Below, one piece after another: positions 13,998-26,017 of a stretch of 64,000 bases of DNA; positions within the stretch are counted from its first letter, which is position 1; each line of letters opens with the position of its first letter. Origin of the DNA: Cloeon dipterum (taxonomy: Eukaryota > Arthropoda > Insecta > Ephemeroptera > Baetidae); NCBI RefSeq assembly GCF_949628265.1, contig NC_088790.1, positions 25,424,545 to 25,488,544 of the forward strand, written 5' to 3'. The position numbers were made by a program, and so were the translations under genes. The notes beneath the pieces are model-generated. The model searched no databases and had not been told where the DNA came from. It saw only the letters and a list, made by a program, of their open reading frames with translations.

Positions 13998-14200
13998 AAA
14001 AAGTGCAGCGCGACGTGTGAACCATTTTTTCCCGCCAAAACAATATGAATGCGAGAAGTGCGCATGCGTCAGAGCTGGCTGGATCTGACAAAGAAGTCAT
14101 TCGTACAGGTGGTCTCTCTGCAAGTCTGGCGCATGCGCACTTCTCGCATTCATATTGTTTTGGCGGGAAAAAATGGTTCGCACGTCGCGCTGGACTTTTT
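13998..14200. repeat. Long inverted repeat (71-bp arms)
   Basis: The arms at about 13998-14068 and 14130-14200 are near-perfect reverse complements with only a few mismatches, separated by about 61 bp. The inner arm ends read GCGCATGCG. The structure could be a young foldback element or a hairpin-forming locus. No other copy was seen in the window. Confidence 0.75.
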
Positions 14201-16654
14201 ATATCAATTTAATTGATTTATGTCTATCAAAAATATTGTAACTTCTATCAACACATATTCATGTCCAAAAGAATCTGTTTTAAGCCTTTTTCTTGTTCAA
14301 GCAACACTATAAAATTATTTAGAATCTAAAAATAATAAAATATGCCGGTAAATACAGTTTGAATCTTGCAGGATGAATTTTTTTATTTCATTTCGCTTGT
14401 TTTAGATTTTTACCTGGCCCATTCCATTTTTTCTATTTAATTTAAGTAAAATCACGGTGTTGGTGGTGACGGCATGCAATTCACATCTCCCGATATAGGC
14501 ACAGACGAGGCTGCCCCTTGATTACAAAAGGATACATCAGTCAAAAGTTCTCAGCTGCTGCTGTTGCAGCGGACATTTATAATTAATGATTGCCAGTCAG
14601 ACTGGTGAGTCTATTATTATTTATTACACGCAAATAAACAAAGCCGGCACGATGGATATTTGATAAATTAACCCAAGATTCAAGGGAGCGAAATCCGTGC
14701 GAATTTATAATTTGGTAATGAATGATTTCAATTTGCATGAGCCATCAGCAGTCAGATGTCAGAACCATCTTTCACGCTGGCTTCTCAAATCTAAACCCGA
14801 AATAAGCAGCCTATGAAATAAGGCAGATGAAATTATTCTGATCGATTCTTTTCATGAATTGTGTTTTTGTTTCGGTGTATATAAAAATTGAATTTGTAGA
14901 AGAGCAGTTCTAGGTAAATTTTTAAACTTTTAAAGAATGATTTTAATTAAATAATTAAAAGATGGGAAAATTCCAAGTTTAAAGCCCGGGAATAAAGAGG
15001 GTTTTCCATATTTTAATACCTCAGAAATTTGTCTTTTTTATTCATTTTAATTTAATTAAATTTCGGGATTTAAATTTATTTTAAAAATCTTGCGTTGATG
15101 AAAAACAAAATAGATCTTAGTTTGATGTATTTATTTATTTGAGCTGTTGGTAATTCTATTTCCATACAATTAAAAAAATTGGTCTCTCTTCAAAAATCTC
15201 TACTATTTCATTATTTTAATTAAAACATTATTCATTTCTGAACACATAAGTTGAAACATTACACACGCAGAGATTCTTCACAAGCTGCGCATGAATCTCG
15301 TCTTGTTAGTAATTGAAAACATATTTCAGGAAGGTGCAATGTATATGGATAATTTTTCACCTAGAGCAAGGTTGATGTTCATGTATGGCGTTGCTCTCTC
15401 TCCCTTTCTTCCATTTGAGGCGCGCTTGATGAATACGTCGACCTCGAGGGACCGAATTCAGGCGGTCCTGATTCAAATTCATCAGGACGGCACCTCGAGC
15501 GAACGCGGCTCTGCCATGATTAATATTTTGGGCGCGATACCTCTCGTCTGCCAAAACCGAGAAATGAGTTGATTAATTTCGGACTCGCCTGCTCGCTCGC
15601 TGGCTCACTTTTAATTCAATTATGCACGCGGGCGGATAATTTATTGCGATTTGCGCGCTGATTGGCCAACGCGCTTCGTTTGCATATTCGCCTTTCGGCC
15701 TTGGCGGCCTCAAAAGTAGTCCACTGTTTTAATTGCCGCGGACGCACAATCAATTTCCAGTCTTCGGACGTTGATTGGACAAATCTTAATTGGATTTCTT
15801 CGTCTTTGAAATTCAATTTTTTACAAGCGTGTGACACGCAAAATTAATGTGACTGCTTTTCACATACGATTGCTAAATTGCTACTTGATTTTTGAAACGG
15901 CTCGAGTGAGTGCGCTTGTCAAGAAATGAGGAATGGATTCATTAACTAAAATGACATGCAAATTAAATTGAGCAGCATGATTTAAAATTTCAAATTTACA
16001 TCAGTGGGAGATTCAAACGAAACAAGATTTTTCATTTCTGCAATATTGGTGGTCCGTATATTGAACATGATTTGCTCTGGTCGACAGCAAATAAACCACT
16101 CTGATACGAATAATTACAAAAGAGCCTCTCATCTTCCGCAAAAAATGCCGATCATAATGTATTTATGCCGCATACATAATGAGCCTGGCTTATTTATCGC
16201 CGATTTTATTGCTGACAACTCAATCTATATACATTTCTGTTTTTTGCCGCTCTTGCACAGATTGCCTTTTAATGAAGCGCCTGACGCTTTTCCCCTCTTC
16301 GAATATATTACCCGAGAGAGCCGGCAATTTCATCGTTAAGAGTGTGCGAAAGCTGCGGTCGTAATTGTAATCTTCCACACGGAAAAGAACCTCGCCTCTG
16401 CCCTGCATTGTTATTGTTGTTGGCCAACATTAGTCGTGTTCAAGTTCACCGACTACGCCGAAAACAGCAGCTTTGGCCTTTGAACGCGGAACCAAACGCA
16501 GATTGCCCATCCTTGAAACGCAATTATATGCAATTTATGTATCGATTTCTTTCAAAATAGAAGACAAAGATAGTGACAATTAAAATTGGTAAATTACTAT
16601 TTCATGCCTATTTTGACCTTGAAGTCTTGTGTCTCACAACAAATAAAAATGAAC
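14201..16654. other. Intergenic, no gene seen
   Basis: AT-rich, with GC-richer unique patches at about 15400-15840 and 16200-16540. Overlapping open frames occur on both strands there, which argues for base composition rather than coding sequence. Confidence 0.4.
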
Positions 16655-17475
16655 AGGATATTGATAATGAAAAAGCCTGGAAAATTCTTGTTGCCAAATT
16701 CAGTTGAAGCCAAAACTAAAGTTAAGTGGAAGTGAAATTTTGTTAGAAAAGTGGCTGCAAATATGCATACTTTTCGAGTGGTAAAGACTGTCTCCTTACT
16801 TGTAATCTTATTTTATTTCACGACAAAGAGTTTCCCTGAAAGGTTTCACACGCTGTTCGACAGATCTTGACGAGAGGAATCGAAATTCGCTAAGAAAATG
16901 TGGCCAAGCGCTGGAAATATTGGAGAATATTTGAAAAATTTGAATTTTTACTCTTGTTTGATTTTGCAAATTGTTTAAAGTGGAATGATACTGGGCAACA
17001 ATTGAAAATTATTTGAAATGTTGGATGACAAAAACAATTGATCGATTAACAATTTGTTCAACAATTTGCAATAATAAAAAAATGACCTTCCTACAATAAA
17101 AATTCAAATTTTGCCATATTTCTCCAAAAGTTAGAGTACTTGAACATATTTTCTTGGCATATTCCGATTCCTCTCGTCGAGATCTGTCCAACGGTGTATG
17201 CCACTTATTGGGGAAACTCTTGGTTTTGAAATTAAATCGGATTTCAAGTAAGGAGACAGCCATTGCCATTTGAAAAGCACGGTAACTTTGCAGCCAATTT
17301 TCTCAAAAAATTACAGCGCTTCTTAGGTCAATTAAGGCTTTAAATGAATCCTAAAGGACGAAATTACGCATTGGCAACAAGCATTTTCCAGGCTTTTGCA
17401 GTACCATTCCTCTTTTATGCATCCAATAATTTAAATAATTTTCAATTGTCGCCCTGTATCGATCCACTTTAATCG
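16655..17475. repeat. Family A elements arranged head to head
   Basis: 16655-16975 is a family A element in minus orientation. 16976-17416 is a nearly full element in plus orientation. 17420-17475 is a third terminal fragment. Together the first two form an imperfect palindrome of about 750 bp. This suggests insertion of family members into one another or local inverted duplication. Confidence 0.65.
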
Positions 17476-17733
17476 AAATTCATTTTAGCTTACCCTGTTC
17501 TAAAATAAAACCATAAACGACACAGATTATGATAAACATGTAGCATCGTGTGTCACTTTGAATCATCACACATTCACAAACAATTGCGTAAGGAGACGCA
17601 TACCTGTTTTTCTAATTAGATAATTCCTAATCAGCAATTAGCCAATTACACGCAGCAAATGCATGCCTGTAATTACCCTGCACTCGCCCTTTATCTATCC
17701 GCGGCCGCAACCGTTAATTGCACTCTCTCAGCA

Positions 17734-17740
<7 letters not shown>

Positions 17741-17766
<26 letters not shown>
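17741..17766 (+). repeat. (GA)n microsatellite
   Basis: About 13 uninterrupted GA units. A frame reading Arg-Glu repeats across it is an artefact of the repeat. Confidence 0.95.
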
Positions 17767-17771
<5 letters not shown>

Positions 17772-18807
17772 CATCTGAAATTATTGAGCACCACCGACAG
17801 AAAACCAGATCCAACAGCAGGTTTTCCATCGGAGATAAGGCGCAAATAAAAAGGTTTTTTTCCACGCATTCGAATTAAATATATATCTTTGCAGAGAAAA
17901 AAAAACGGAATTTAACAAAGTAATAAAAGATGACGATTGAATCCTTAAAAAAATTAACATACTCATTGATAGTATTATTTATAAAATTAAAATCTTAAAT
18001 TTTAAGTTCACTCTGGACAACGAAGAGAGAAAAATGGGATTTTTGTGTAGTTAAAAATTCATTGGGTGGGCTGGAATTTCAATTATTATAATTTTATCCA
18101 TAAGTCATACTGCTCCCTTAATTAGAGTCAGTTAAGAAATCAATAAAATCCAATTTTTTTGAATAAATCGCTCGTATTTCAGTTTTATGTATCCTGCTTT
18201 ACATGAAAGAAAATAGAGAGTAAAAATATGCAAAATAGCATTTATCCGAGAACAAGCGGCTGAAAAGTCAGTCAACGCGGAGCAGTTTTGTACCCTGTAA
18301 TTTGCATGCATTTTGCTCTTTCTCTCAGCGAACATCGGCTCGTGTAATTTGGTCGTGTATTGAGAAATTATCAATTATATACATTTTCGCGGGGCAGACA
18401 CAACGCAAGTCGTAATTAATTTATGCCTGCAATTACCAGGCAAATTATATACAAATCTCTCAGACCTCACAACCGCTTAATTTTGCAAGGCAAAACATAT
18501 TTAGCTGCAAGCCAAACACTTCGTGCACATGTGTGCATCAAACTTTGTTGTGTTTTAACACGCGGCAATTATCTAATATCACAAGAGAGGAATATTATTT
18601 CTTCTTCCTTGCATTCCGCTTGCGAAAACCAACAGCCTCGACATGCAGTAGATAATTCGGCAGCACATTTTATGGGTTCTTTGTTTTTTACTCTCCGTTG
18701 ATAGACAGCAATAGTGATGAGGGGAGTGGTAAAAACTTTCTGTTTTCAGGCAGAGCTATTTAAATTTTAATAATACATTTTCAGACGTTTAAGTTGTCAG
18801 AGAAATC
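17767..18807. other. Intergenic, no gene seen
   Basis: AT-rich unique DNA. No splice-linked or conserved reading frame was seen on either strand. Confidence 0.5.
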
Positions 18808-19165
18808 ACCGGGGGCCGGATTCACGCGACGCGCAGATATATGGCGTCTGGTAGAATACAAAGTAAGTAAGTTACAAACGCGTAAAATTAAATTGGCTTG
18901 GAAAATTGATCATGAAAAACCGTCAGCACAATGAATGTTTGTTTGAACTGCTGATTAAGCAGGTAATTGGCGAATCGACCATTAGAGATGGCACAACAGG
19001 CTAATGGAAATGCAACAAAATACACGGGAATAAATTCATTAGCTTGGCTCGCCTCTTTTTCGACGCTTCTGATTGGCCGCTGGACTGTCTCATGGCCTCC
19101 ATTATTTTGACGCCATATTGACTTCTGACCGGCAAGAGCCAACACAGATCGCAACCCGGACCCCG
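18808..19165 (+). repeat. Repeat family E, copy 1
   Basis: About 355 bp matching 24200-24527 in inverted orientation. Shared words include CCGGATTCACGC, GCGCAGATAT, GGTAATTGGCGAATCGACCA and CTTCTGATTGGCCGCTGGAC. The end bearing GCGCAGATAT..GGCGTC resembles the end of family D, so D and E may be related elements. Confidence 0.65.
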
Positions 19166-22055
19166 GTGGTTTGGAATAAATGCTTTTTGTTTTAAATTCT
19201 ACTTATTGAGAAAAAGGGAATCATAAAATCGAGCCCTGGCGTCAGGGTAACCCTCGAGGATTGATTATATTAAATTCCCAATTTGTATAACCTGACATGC
19301 TCTGTATCGGTTCCAGTTGTAAGATCTGCACACCGTTGGAACGGAAAAATCGAGAGCTTTCAGAATGTGCGATTCAACCCTTTTACATTTTCAGGGTGCT
19401 CAGGAAACGCTCAAAATCTCGTTCCTGACAACTCTGATGGCTTTCGAACGGTCAAATTGCATACATGTTCTTAAAGCTCTTGATACGGTTTGCGTATCTT
19501 GGAAATCGAACCAATACAGAGCCCGTCAGGCGACGATTAAGTGGCCAAACATCTGAATTCAATCATAATAAATCGCTCGAGGACTCCAGGGTTCTATTTT
19601 CCCCTATTGTCTGACCTCAGGGGTGACACCAAGCACGTTTCTCAGGTAAAAATCAACATTAAATCGACCAAGAGCTAAAATTTGCTAAATGAGAATCTTC
19701 GAAGATTGGCTCGTTGTCCTGTGTCGGGTGCACAAAGAAAGGGATACTTTGCACGTCCCCTGGACTCTGTATATTGATTAGTGCTGCTGCTGCTGCTGCC
19801 GCGTAAGAAGCGCGAGCGAGGGATATTATTTTTTCGTGAGCCGCGCGGCGATAAATATCAATAGGCAGTCACAATGTCGAGGCGGCATTAAAAAGTTGCC
19901 TACTCATGATTCAGGCATTATGCGGCCTCTCTCGCTTGTTTATGCAATAATCTTTGTCGAGAGAAAAATGACGGGATGGAGAGCAAAAAGCGCCGATTAA
20001 CCAACTCAGCCCGACCTTGAAAAATAATCATCGCCATTGTGTGCCTCTGTTGGACACAACGAGACGCCTTTTAATTGCACTTCTTCCTCTCTTGTCCGGC
20101 TCAAATTAATATTTAATTCATTACGCGTGTTTAAATGAAAACGAAAAAAAACCGCCGAGGAAGCAGCGCGGTGTCAATTTTTTACTTCGGTCGGCAGCAA
20201 GGTTAAAAATTAATCAGATTCAAATTTCAAAAGGAGTGGTGGGGGTTTAAATGTGAGGAATAAAAAAAATTTAAGCCAAGCATTCAAATGGATGGAATTT
20301 AATTTTTCCAGCCTTTTCACAGGCTTGTTGTCTTCTCGCTTTTGGCCCTTTTTCACCTGGTCAGACACGCGAGCGGGGGTCAAATGGTCTGGTGTGTAAT
20401 TTATCAATTTGCGGCTGTCGGATGAGTTGCGTGCCCGCGCTCTGTTAAAAAGCAGCGTGTGCACGCTCGGCGCTCGCTCGCCGCTTCCTTCCTGAAAACT
20501 TTCCGCACCATCTGCCGCGCGCTTTTTGTTATCTTTTTAGCGCGCTGAATGATGTGCTCATTAATGGTAATTCACCCCCGCAGTTTCCCCCTCGGCATGT
20601 GCGTTTTCCATCCCCCCTGCTCTCTTTCGGTCAAACAAAATTTGATTTTTAACATTGAATATCGGTGATTTAGTAACTCTTTCAGCTTTCAGGCTGGTGC
20701 TTAGTATAATAATTCCACGACCCTGAGGATGAAATATTGAATTGAGAAAAATAAAAAGGCGTCGGCAGAATTTTCAACTTGTTCTCTTTAATTGCGCGTG
20801 TCCAAGTGCGTTCAAAAGGCCGATAAGTGATCGCCAGCTCATTACCCGCCTCTTTCAAAATAATACTTAATGAGTCGAAGACACCTCCCAATATATATTC
20901 CTCCGCAAAAGATGGACACTCGGATTACAATTTTTATCTTGCACAACATGTTCCCCTTGACTTGAATCTGCAAGTCACATAATAATGTTTTATTCAGGCA
21001 AATTATATTCATTTTTTACTATTAGCAGATGGTTTACAAATTTATAAAAGAACAGCCCACATTTCCCCGGAAATTTTTGGAAATGTCCACACGTTTAAAA
21101 AGCATGCTGTGTTTTTTTTTGTAAATTTAATCAAAAAATGAATCCAATTTTTTGCGATTGGAAACTTTCAACAGAAAATTAAACCCTCCAAGCATTCAAT
21201 ATTTATTTAAATTAAGGACGGATAATAATCTGCAAACCCTGTACTTTGTGTCAATGAATTGAAAGGGTATTCATCCGTCCGATAGATTTGTCACTCTTGT
21301 GCTCGTTTGACAGCACCAAACACGACACTCAAATAATAACAATGTGCCGCTCGATTAGCCAATTCATTTTACGAGCCATAAAATCTTCTTGCTTGGTAAA
21401 ATAATTTACTGCGATGAATATAAATACTCAGAAAAATGCGAGCCTGCTGTAAGCTGAAATTATTATTGCGGCTGATTGCATCTTTACGAGTTTTCCAACT
21501 TATCGACCACCAACGCATCTGCAAGCGCGACTTTATCGATACAGCACCGCCTCTGTCTTATTTACGACGATTCGGCAGTTCGAGGAAATGTTTTCGCTAA
21601 TTCCACGCAACTGTGTTTAACCCGTTCAAGCGAGAATAAAGTATAACTAAATTATCGGTTATATAATCTAAGCGAGTAATTACGATGTTTCCAGCTCGGC
21701 CGAGCAAATCTGGAAACAGGTCGCACGACTAATAGAGTGCAGAAACTATAAATATAGCGCGGCGAGCCGATTGCTAACAACACTTCTTGGGAAATTCCTC
21801 AGGTTTTGGTTTTGGCAGAGGAGCTGAATCAACATTAATAATTCATGTGATTATTAAGGTATGAATTATTACTCTTGAATTATAGAGGGCTTGCGAATTT
21901 TGTGAGAGTAGCAGGGTATTTCAAATTTGTGGAATATCGTTTAAATTTTGATTGCACTCATTCTATTTTAAATAGGGCTAAATTCAAAATGTTCCTTGGT
22001 GAAGTATATTATTATATTTATTTTATAAAAAATATGCAATGTTTTCAAGCTTTTA
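19166..22055. other. Intergenic with a long GC-rich unique block, no gene seen
   Basis: About 19,720-20,660 is the longest unique GC/CpG-richer block in the left half, with short GCT repeats near 19,785. It may be regulatory DNA of a neighbouring gene outside the window. I found no coding exon I could defend. Confidence 0.35.
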
Positions 22056-22190
22056 TATGGTGAGCTCTGTCTCTCTACTTGACATCTTATTATATTTCAC
22101 AACAAGGAGTAGAATTATACCGTTGGATAAATCTCAACGAGAGGAATCGGAATCTACGCAAGGATATTTTATTTAAAGTAAAGAGATTTA
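22056..22190 (-). repeat. Family A fragment
   Basis: Matches the family A core (GAGAGGAATCGGAA and neighbouring words) over about 130 bp, truncated on both sides. It lies directly beside the retrotransposon relic at 22239-22798. Confidence 0.5.
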
Positions 22191-22238
22191 CAGAAAATTT
22201 GTAGAATATAATATTTATTCAACGCCAACGGCGTACAA

Positions 22239-22798
22239 CTATTTCCAGCATTTATATGAGGCAGCTTTGGTTAAAGTCAAAGGTTTCAGAGGACAATCAA
22301 GAATATGGTACATACTATACAGATCAGCATTACAATAACTACTTTTACATTTGTCAGTAACATCCAGGTGAAAACAAGAATTTGTGCAAATAAGAAAATG
22401 ATATCCATGAAAAGAATATCTGGTTAGCATGGAACGATCCTTACAGTTCGTTTTCTTCCAATCAGTATTTAACATTGCGGGAGTATAATAGAATTTTGGA
22501 TCAATATTTTGCTTTTTAATATTCATATTACTTACAAACTTGACAAAAGCTTCGGAACAAGTGAGAGAGAATTTTGATTTTAGCTCATTTACGTATAGGT
22601 CGGTCTGTACAAGTTCATAAACCAATCTAGAACGCATTCGTTTATCAACTCCTAGCGCCTTTTTAAAAAATCTAGATTTAGCACTTTCTAATTTATTGAA
22701 ATCATTTAAATTTAAATGTGACCAAATAGCTTCAATACCGTAGGGTGCAACAGGCGAGATTGCTAAATTAAATAACTTTGTGTAAATCCTTTTTATTT
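22239..22798 (-). pseudogene. Non-LTR retrotransposon ORF2 relic (C-terminal part)
   Basis: Reading the minus strand from about 22798 to the stop at 22239 gives roughly 185 residues. The pattern is typical of the end of a LINE-type reverse-transcriptase ORF: a segment around APYGIEAIW, then KLESAKSRFFKKALGV, and near the end CKSSYC followed by YHILDCPL. That last part resembles the Cys-rich C-terminal knuckle C..C....H....C of these proteins. The catalytic reverse-transcriptase core and the endonuclease are absent, and a stop lies just upstream. It is a 5'-truncated dead copy, as is usual for these elements. Family assignment is by pattern only. Confidence 0.65.
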
Positions 22799-24199
22799 AT
22801 ATTTTAAATTTAATGCAATCTAAAAAAGAGGAAAAAGCTAATGTTTAAATTTTTAGAGAAAATCAGCTCAAAATTTTGCATTTTAATCAAGCGGCGAGCA
22901 CTGTCTATCCATATTGAAAATCCCTAGAAGGGAAATTTACCTCATAACTCGCACACCATTTGGATATATCTATGTCAACACTTTTTAGATATTTTTATTT
23001 ATTATTTATTTATTTTTTATTTTTCAAGTTGTTGGAATGCAGACACTATATATATGAAGTTGGCAAACGGGAGTGTTTAGGTTCTAGAAGATGCAGAGAG
23101 CGTCTGTCTCGCAATTAGGATTCAATCTGCAAGCTAATCAGGCGTCAGGGTGTGGCCTTGAGCCGGAAGAAAAAGATCGACCTGAAGAGCGCCTTTAAAC
23201 GCGCGCGCGATTTGTTTCAGCTTGCGTTGCTAAGGCACTTTCGGATTATGTGCTCGGAATTATTGACCGGATTTATTTTGCCAAGGGATTAAGCTCCAAA
23301 AGGGAAATTAATAATTTACATTCGGACTAAATCTCAATTTCTAATTTGCCGCCGGCGTTACTGCATTTTTTCAAGTACACTATGTTCATAAAATTGCGAA
23401 ACAATGCAAACGCTTTGTTTCATATTAAATTTGTTCTTTGGCCCGAAACAATAAAAAAAGGCATAGAGGCGCACGCTCTTTGTTTTGTGCAGCGTAATTT
23501 TTGGGATAATTTCGCCATAAGGATGTAAGCACTCAATTGAGCAAAATAATACATTCCTTGCATTGCTCTGCAGGCGATTTCAACTCGAATTACACGTATT
23601 ATTTGATAAATCACAGGAGAGGCTCCCGCGCGAAAAGCTAACAACGCGAGCCATAAAATTTATCTCCAGGCCATCACAAAAGCGGCAGTAAAACTCCTTT
23701 TCTAATCAAAATTTCTCGAAAACAAACTTCTTTCCGCAGTGTGTTCATTTAAATTTATTTTCGCCTATTTATGAGTGCTCAATCACTTTTGGCAATCTAG
23801 AAAAACCGGTCATTGAGGTCGAGAAACGTGATAAAAAATGAAATACAAGAGCGGACCACACACGCAATTAATCGAGCGGTGGACGCCAATTTAAAAGGCT
23901 TTTTCGTGATTTGCGAGAAAAGTGCGCTTTCATTCGTGCCGCCATAAAACCGGTGATAAATTATCAGCGTAATAAAGTGGCCCGTAATGTGAAAAATAGG
24001 ATTCGCACCTGATTTATTTCTTTTTCACACCACATCTGCTCATTCATAAGTTGTCTTTGAGGGATAATTTAAATTCCAACCGAGAATTTATTGCCATATG
24101 ATAAAAAATGATATTTTAATTATTTTACACTCGCCAAGGAAATGGAATTTTGAAGAACACTTCTTTTTATTTAAAAAATTAGTTTCGTATATATTGTCA
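22799..24199. other. Intergenic, no gene seen
   Basis: AT-rich with a small GC-richer patch near 23,150-23,230. Nothing else recognisable. Confidence 0.5.
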
Positions 24200-24527
24200 T
24201 GATAGTGAAAGAAATAATGGAGGCCAATCAGGAGACAGTCCAGCGGCCAATCAGAAGCGTCAAAAAAGAGGCGTGCCAAGCTAATAAATTTATTCCCGCA
24301 TATTTTGTTACATTTCAATTAGTCTGATGTGCTATCTAATGGTCGATTCGCCAATTACCGGGGCTAATCAGCTGTTAGTAAAGAAATAACAACAAAAATA
24401 TCCATTGTGCTGACGGTATTTTCATTATAAATTTTCCATGCCAATTTAATTTTACGTTTGTCACTTTCCCGCCATACTCTACCAGACGCCATATCTGCGC
24501 GTTGCGTGAATCCGGCCCCCGGAGATT
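24200..24527 (-). repeat. Repeat family E, copy 2
   Basis: Inverted copy of 18808-19165, ending in GTGAATCCGGCCCCCGG. Divergence from the other copy includes several small indels. Confidence 0.65.
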
Positions 24528-25626
24528 AAGGTCATGCCGAAATTAAGGTCATCTTCCATAAATATTTTCTGTCGGGAGAAGAAAATATCCCAAATTAACC
24601 GGAATATTTCTAGCTTTGGAAAAAACTCATTTTTTATTGTTCTGATTTGTTACCTAACAGATTTATTATTTAAAACCCCCATCGCCACGATTTTTCAGCC
24701 GCATGAAAACCTTCTTAATCAAAATTCCATCCGTTTTTTCTCCTTCAGAATCCGTGTTGGAGTACTGCTGAGGTGTACTGTACATTTCCAGAACTTTCAA
24801 TTTAGTGTTTTTTACTTGAACTCTCACTCAGTCATCGATGCTTGGCTAATTTTTAGATTTAATAAAGTTTCCCCATCTGTTAAGACCACAATTTTCTTAT
24901 TTTTCCATCCAAGACAATTTTCACGGACAGATTTTTGCGTCAGATTCGTTTGGAAGGGCGTATAAATCGATAATTGGCCGTTGCAGTGGCGACTCGGATG
25001 CGATTGGACTTATCTGAGAGCTAATATTTCAAGCAGCGGTCGCCGGTGGCCGCGTACGTTCGGCCCGACACGCCGTTTTCGGCGATAAAATCGCGCAAGG
25101 TTGTGCGCGCGTGTAGTGTAATAAAGCTCGCGTAAAAATGGCTAATTTTCCGGCAGTAACACGGAGAAAATTGGCTCTGATAGTGATTTCAATTTGCCGG
25201 CGTAGTGGGTGGCCTTCTGCGCTTTCCACTCGACACCGACACCGCGCCAATGAGGAAGCACAATGCCGCTAATGCCGCTGCCGACTCTCTTTCAACAGTT
25301 AATCGGCTCTCCAAACGACACTTTCATTCCACACAATTGGGGATTTCTCATTTTCTTTCTTCCTTGTTCGCAGCAAGTCGGTTTCGTGTCCATCAACCTT
25401 GTGAAAAAATGCCAGAACGGACTGACCTATTTATCAGGTTTAGGACGCTATCTTTCTGCCTAAGCCATGAAATACGCACTTTGTATAATTTGAATGGCGC
25501 ATAGCTCTTTTTATCACCAGTGCAATAAAAAATCTGTTTTCAGGGCCAAAAATATACTTTTATTTAATTTAAAACATTTCTGGGCTTCAAATCTATCGAT
25601 CTACAGGGTGACAGTTGAAAATTATT
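24528..25626. other. Intergenic, no gene seen
   Basis: Contains a 143-codon open frame at 24534-24965 rich in Phe, Ser and Ile, with no recognisable domain, and a GC-rich block at about 24,980-25,300. I see no support for a gene. Confidence 0.4.
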
Positions 25627-26017
25627 GTTGGCTTCCAACAAAAAGCAGGACCGCGTTGTTGTACCGCTACAGATGCAATGAACAATGCATTCTACAATTT
25701 GCAATAATCAATTAGAGTAAAAATTCAAATTTTGTTAATTTTCTCCAAAGTTTCCAGCGCTTGACCGCATCTTCTTGGCAGATTTCGATTTCTCTCGTCG
25801 AGAATATGGCCAACAGCGTATGGAACCTTTTAGGGAAACTCTTTGTTTTGAAATAAAATCAGATTGCAAGTAAGGAGACATTTGAAAAGCTTTGCAGCCA
25901 CTTTTATCGAAAATTTACACTGCTACTTTTTAGGTCAATTTTGGCTTCAATTGAATCCTAAGGGATGAATTCATGCATTGGCAACAAGCATTTTCCAGGC
26001 TTTTAATCCTCTTAAAA
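25627..26017 (+). repeat. Hybrid of 42-bp-TIR element end and family A element
   Basis: 25627-25671 is a copy of the terminal repeat of the 6141-6557 element, with two differences. It is followed directly by about 340 bp of a 5'-truncated family A element that runs to its normal right end near 26017. One element appears to have replaced or inserted into the end of the other. Confidence 0.6.

Noticed and set aside
17663..17878. Frame with an Arg-Glu repeat
   Set aside because: Produced by the (GA)n microsatellite.
24534..24965. 143-codon open frame
   Set aside because: No domain, signal peptide or copy elsewhere. It begins at the edge of a family E repeat, and its composition is that of AT-rich DNA.
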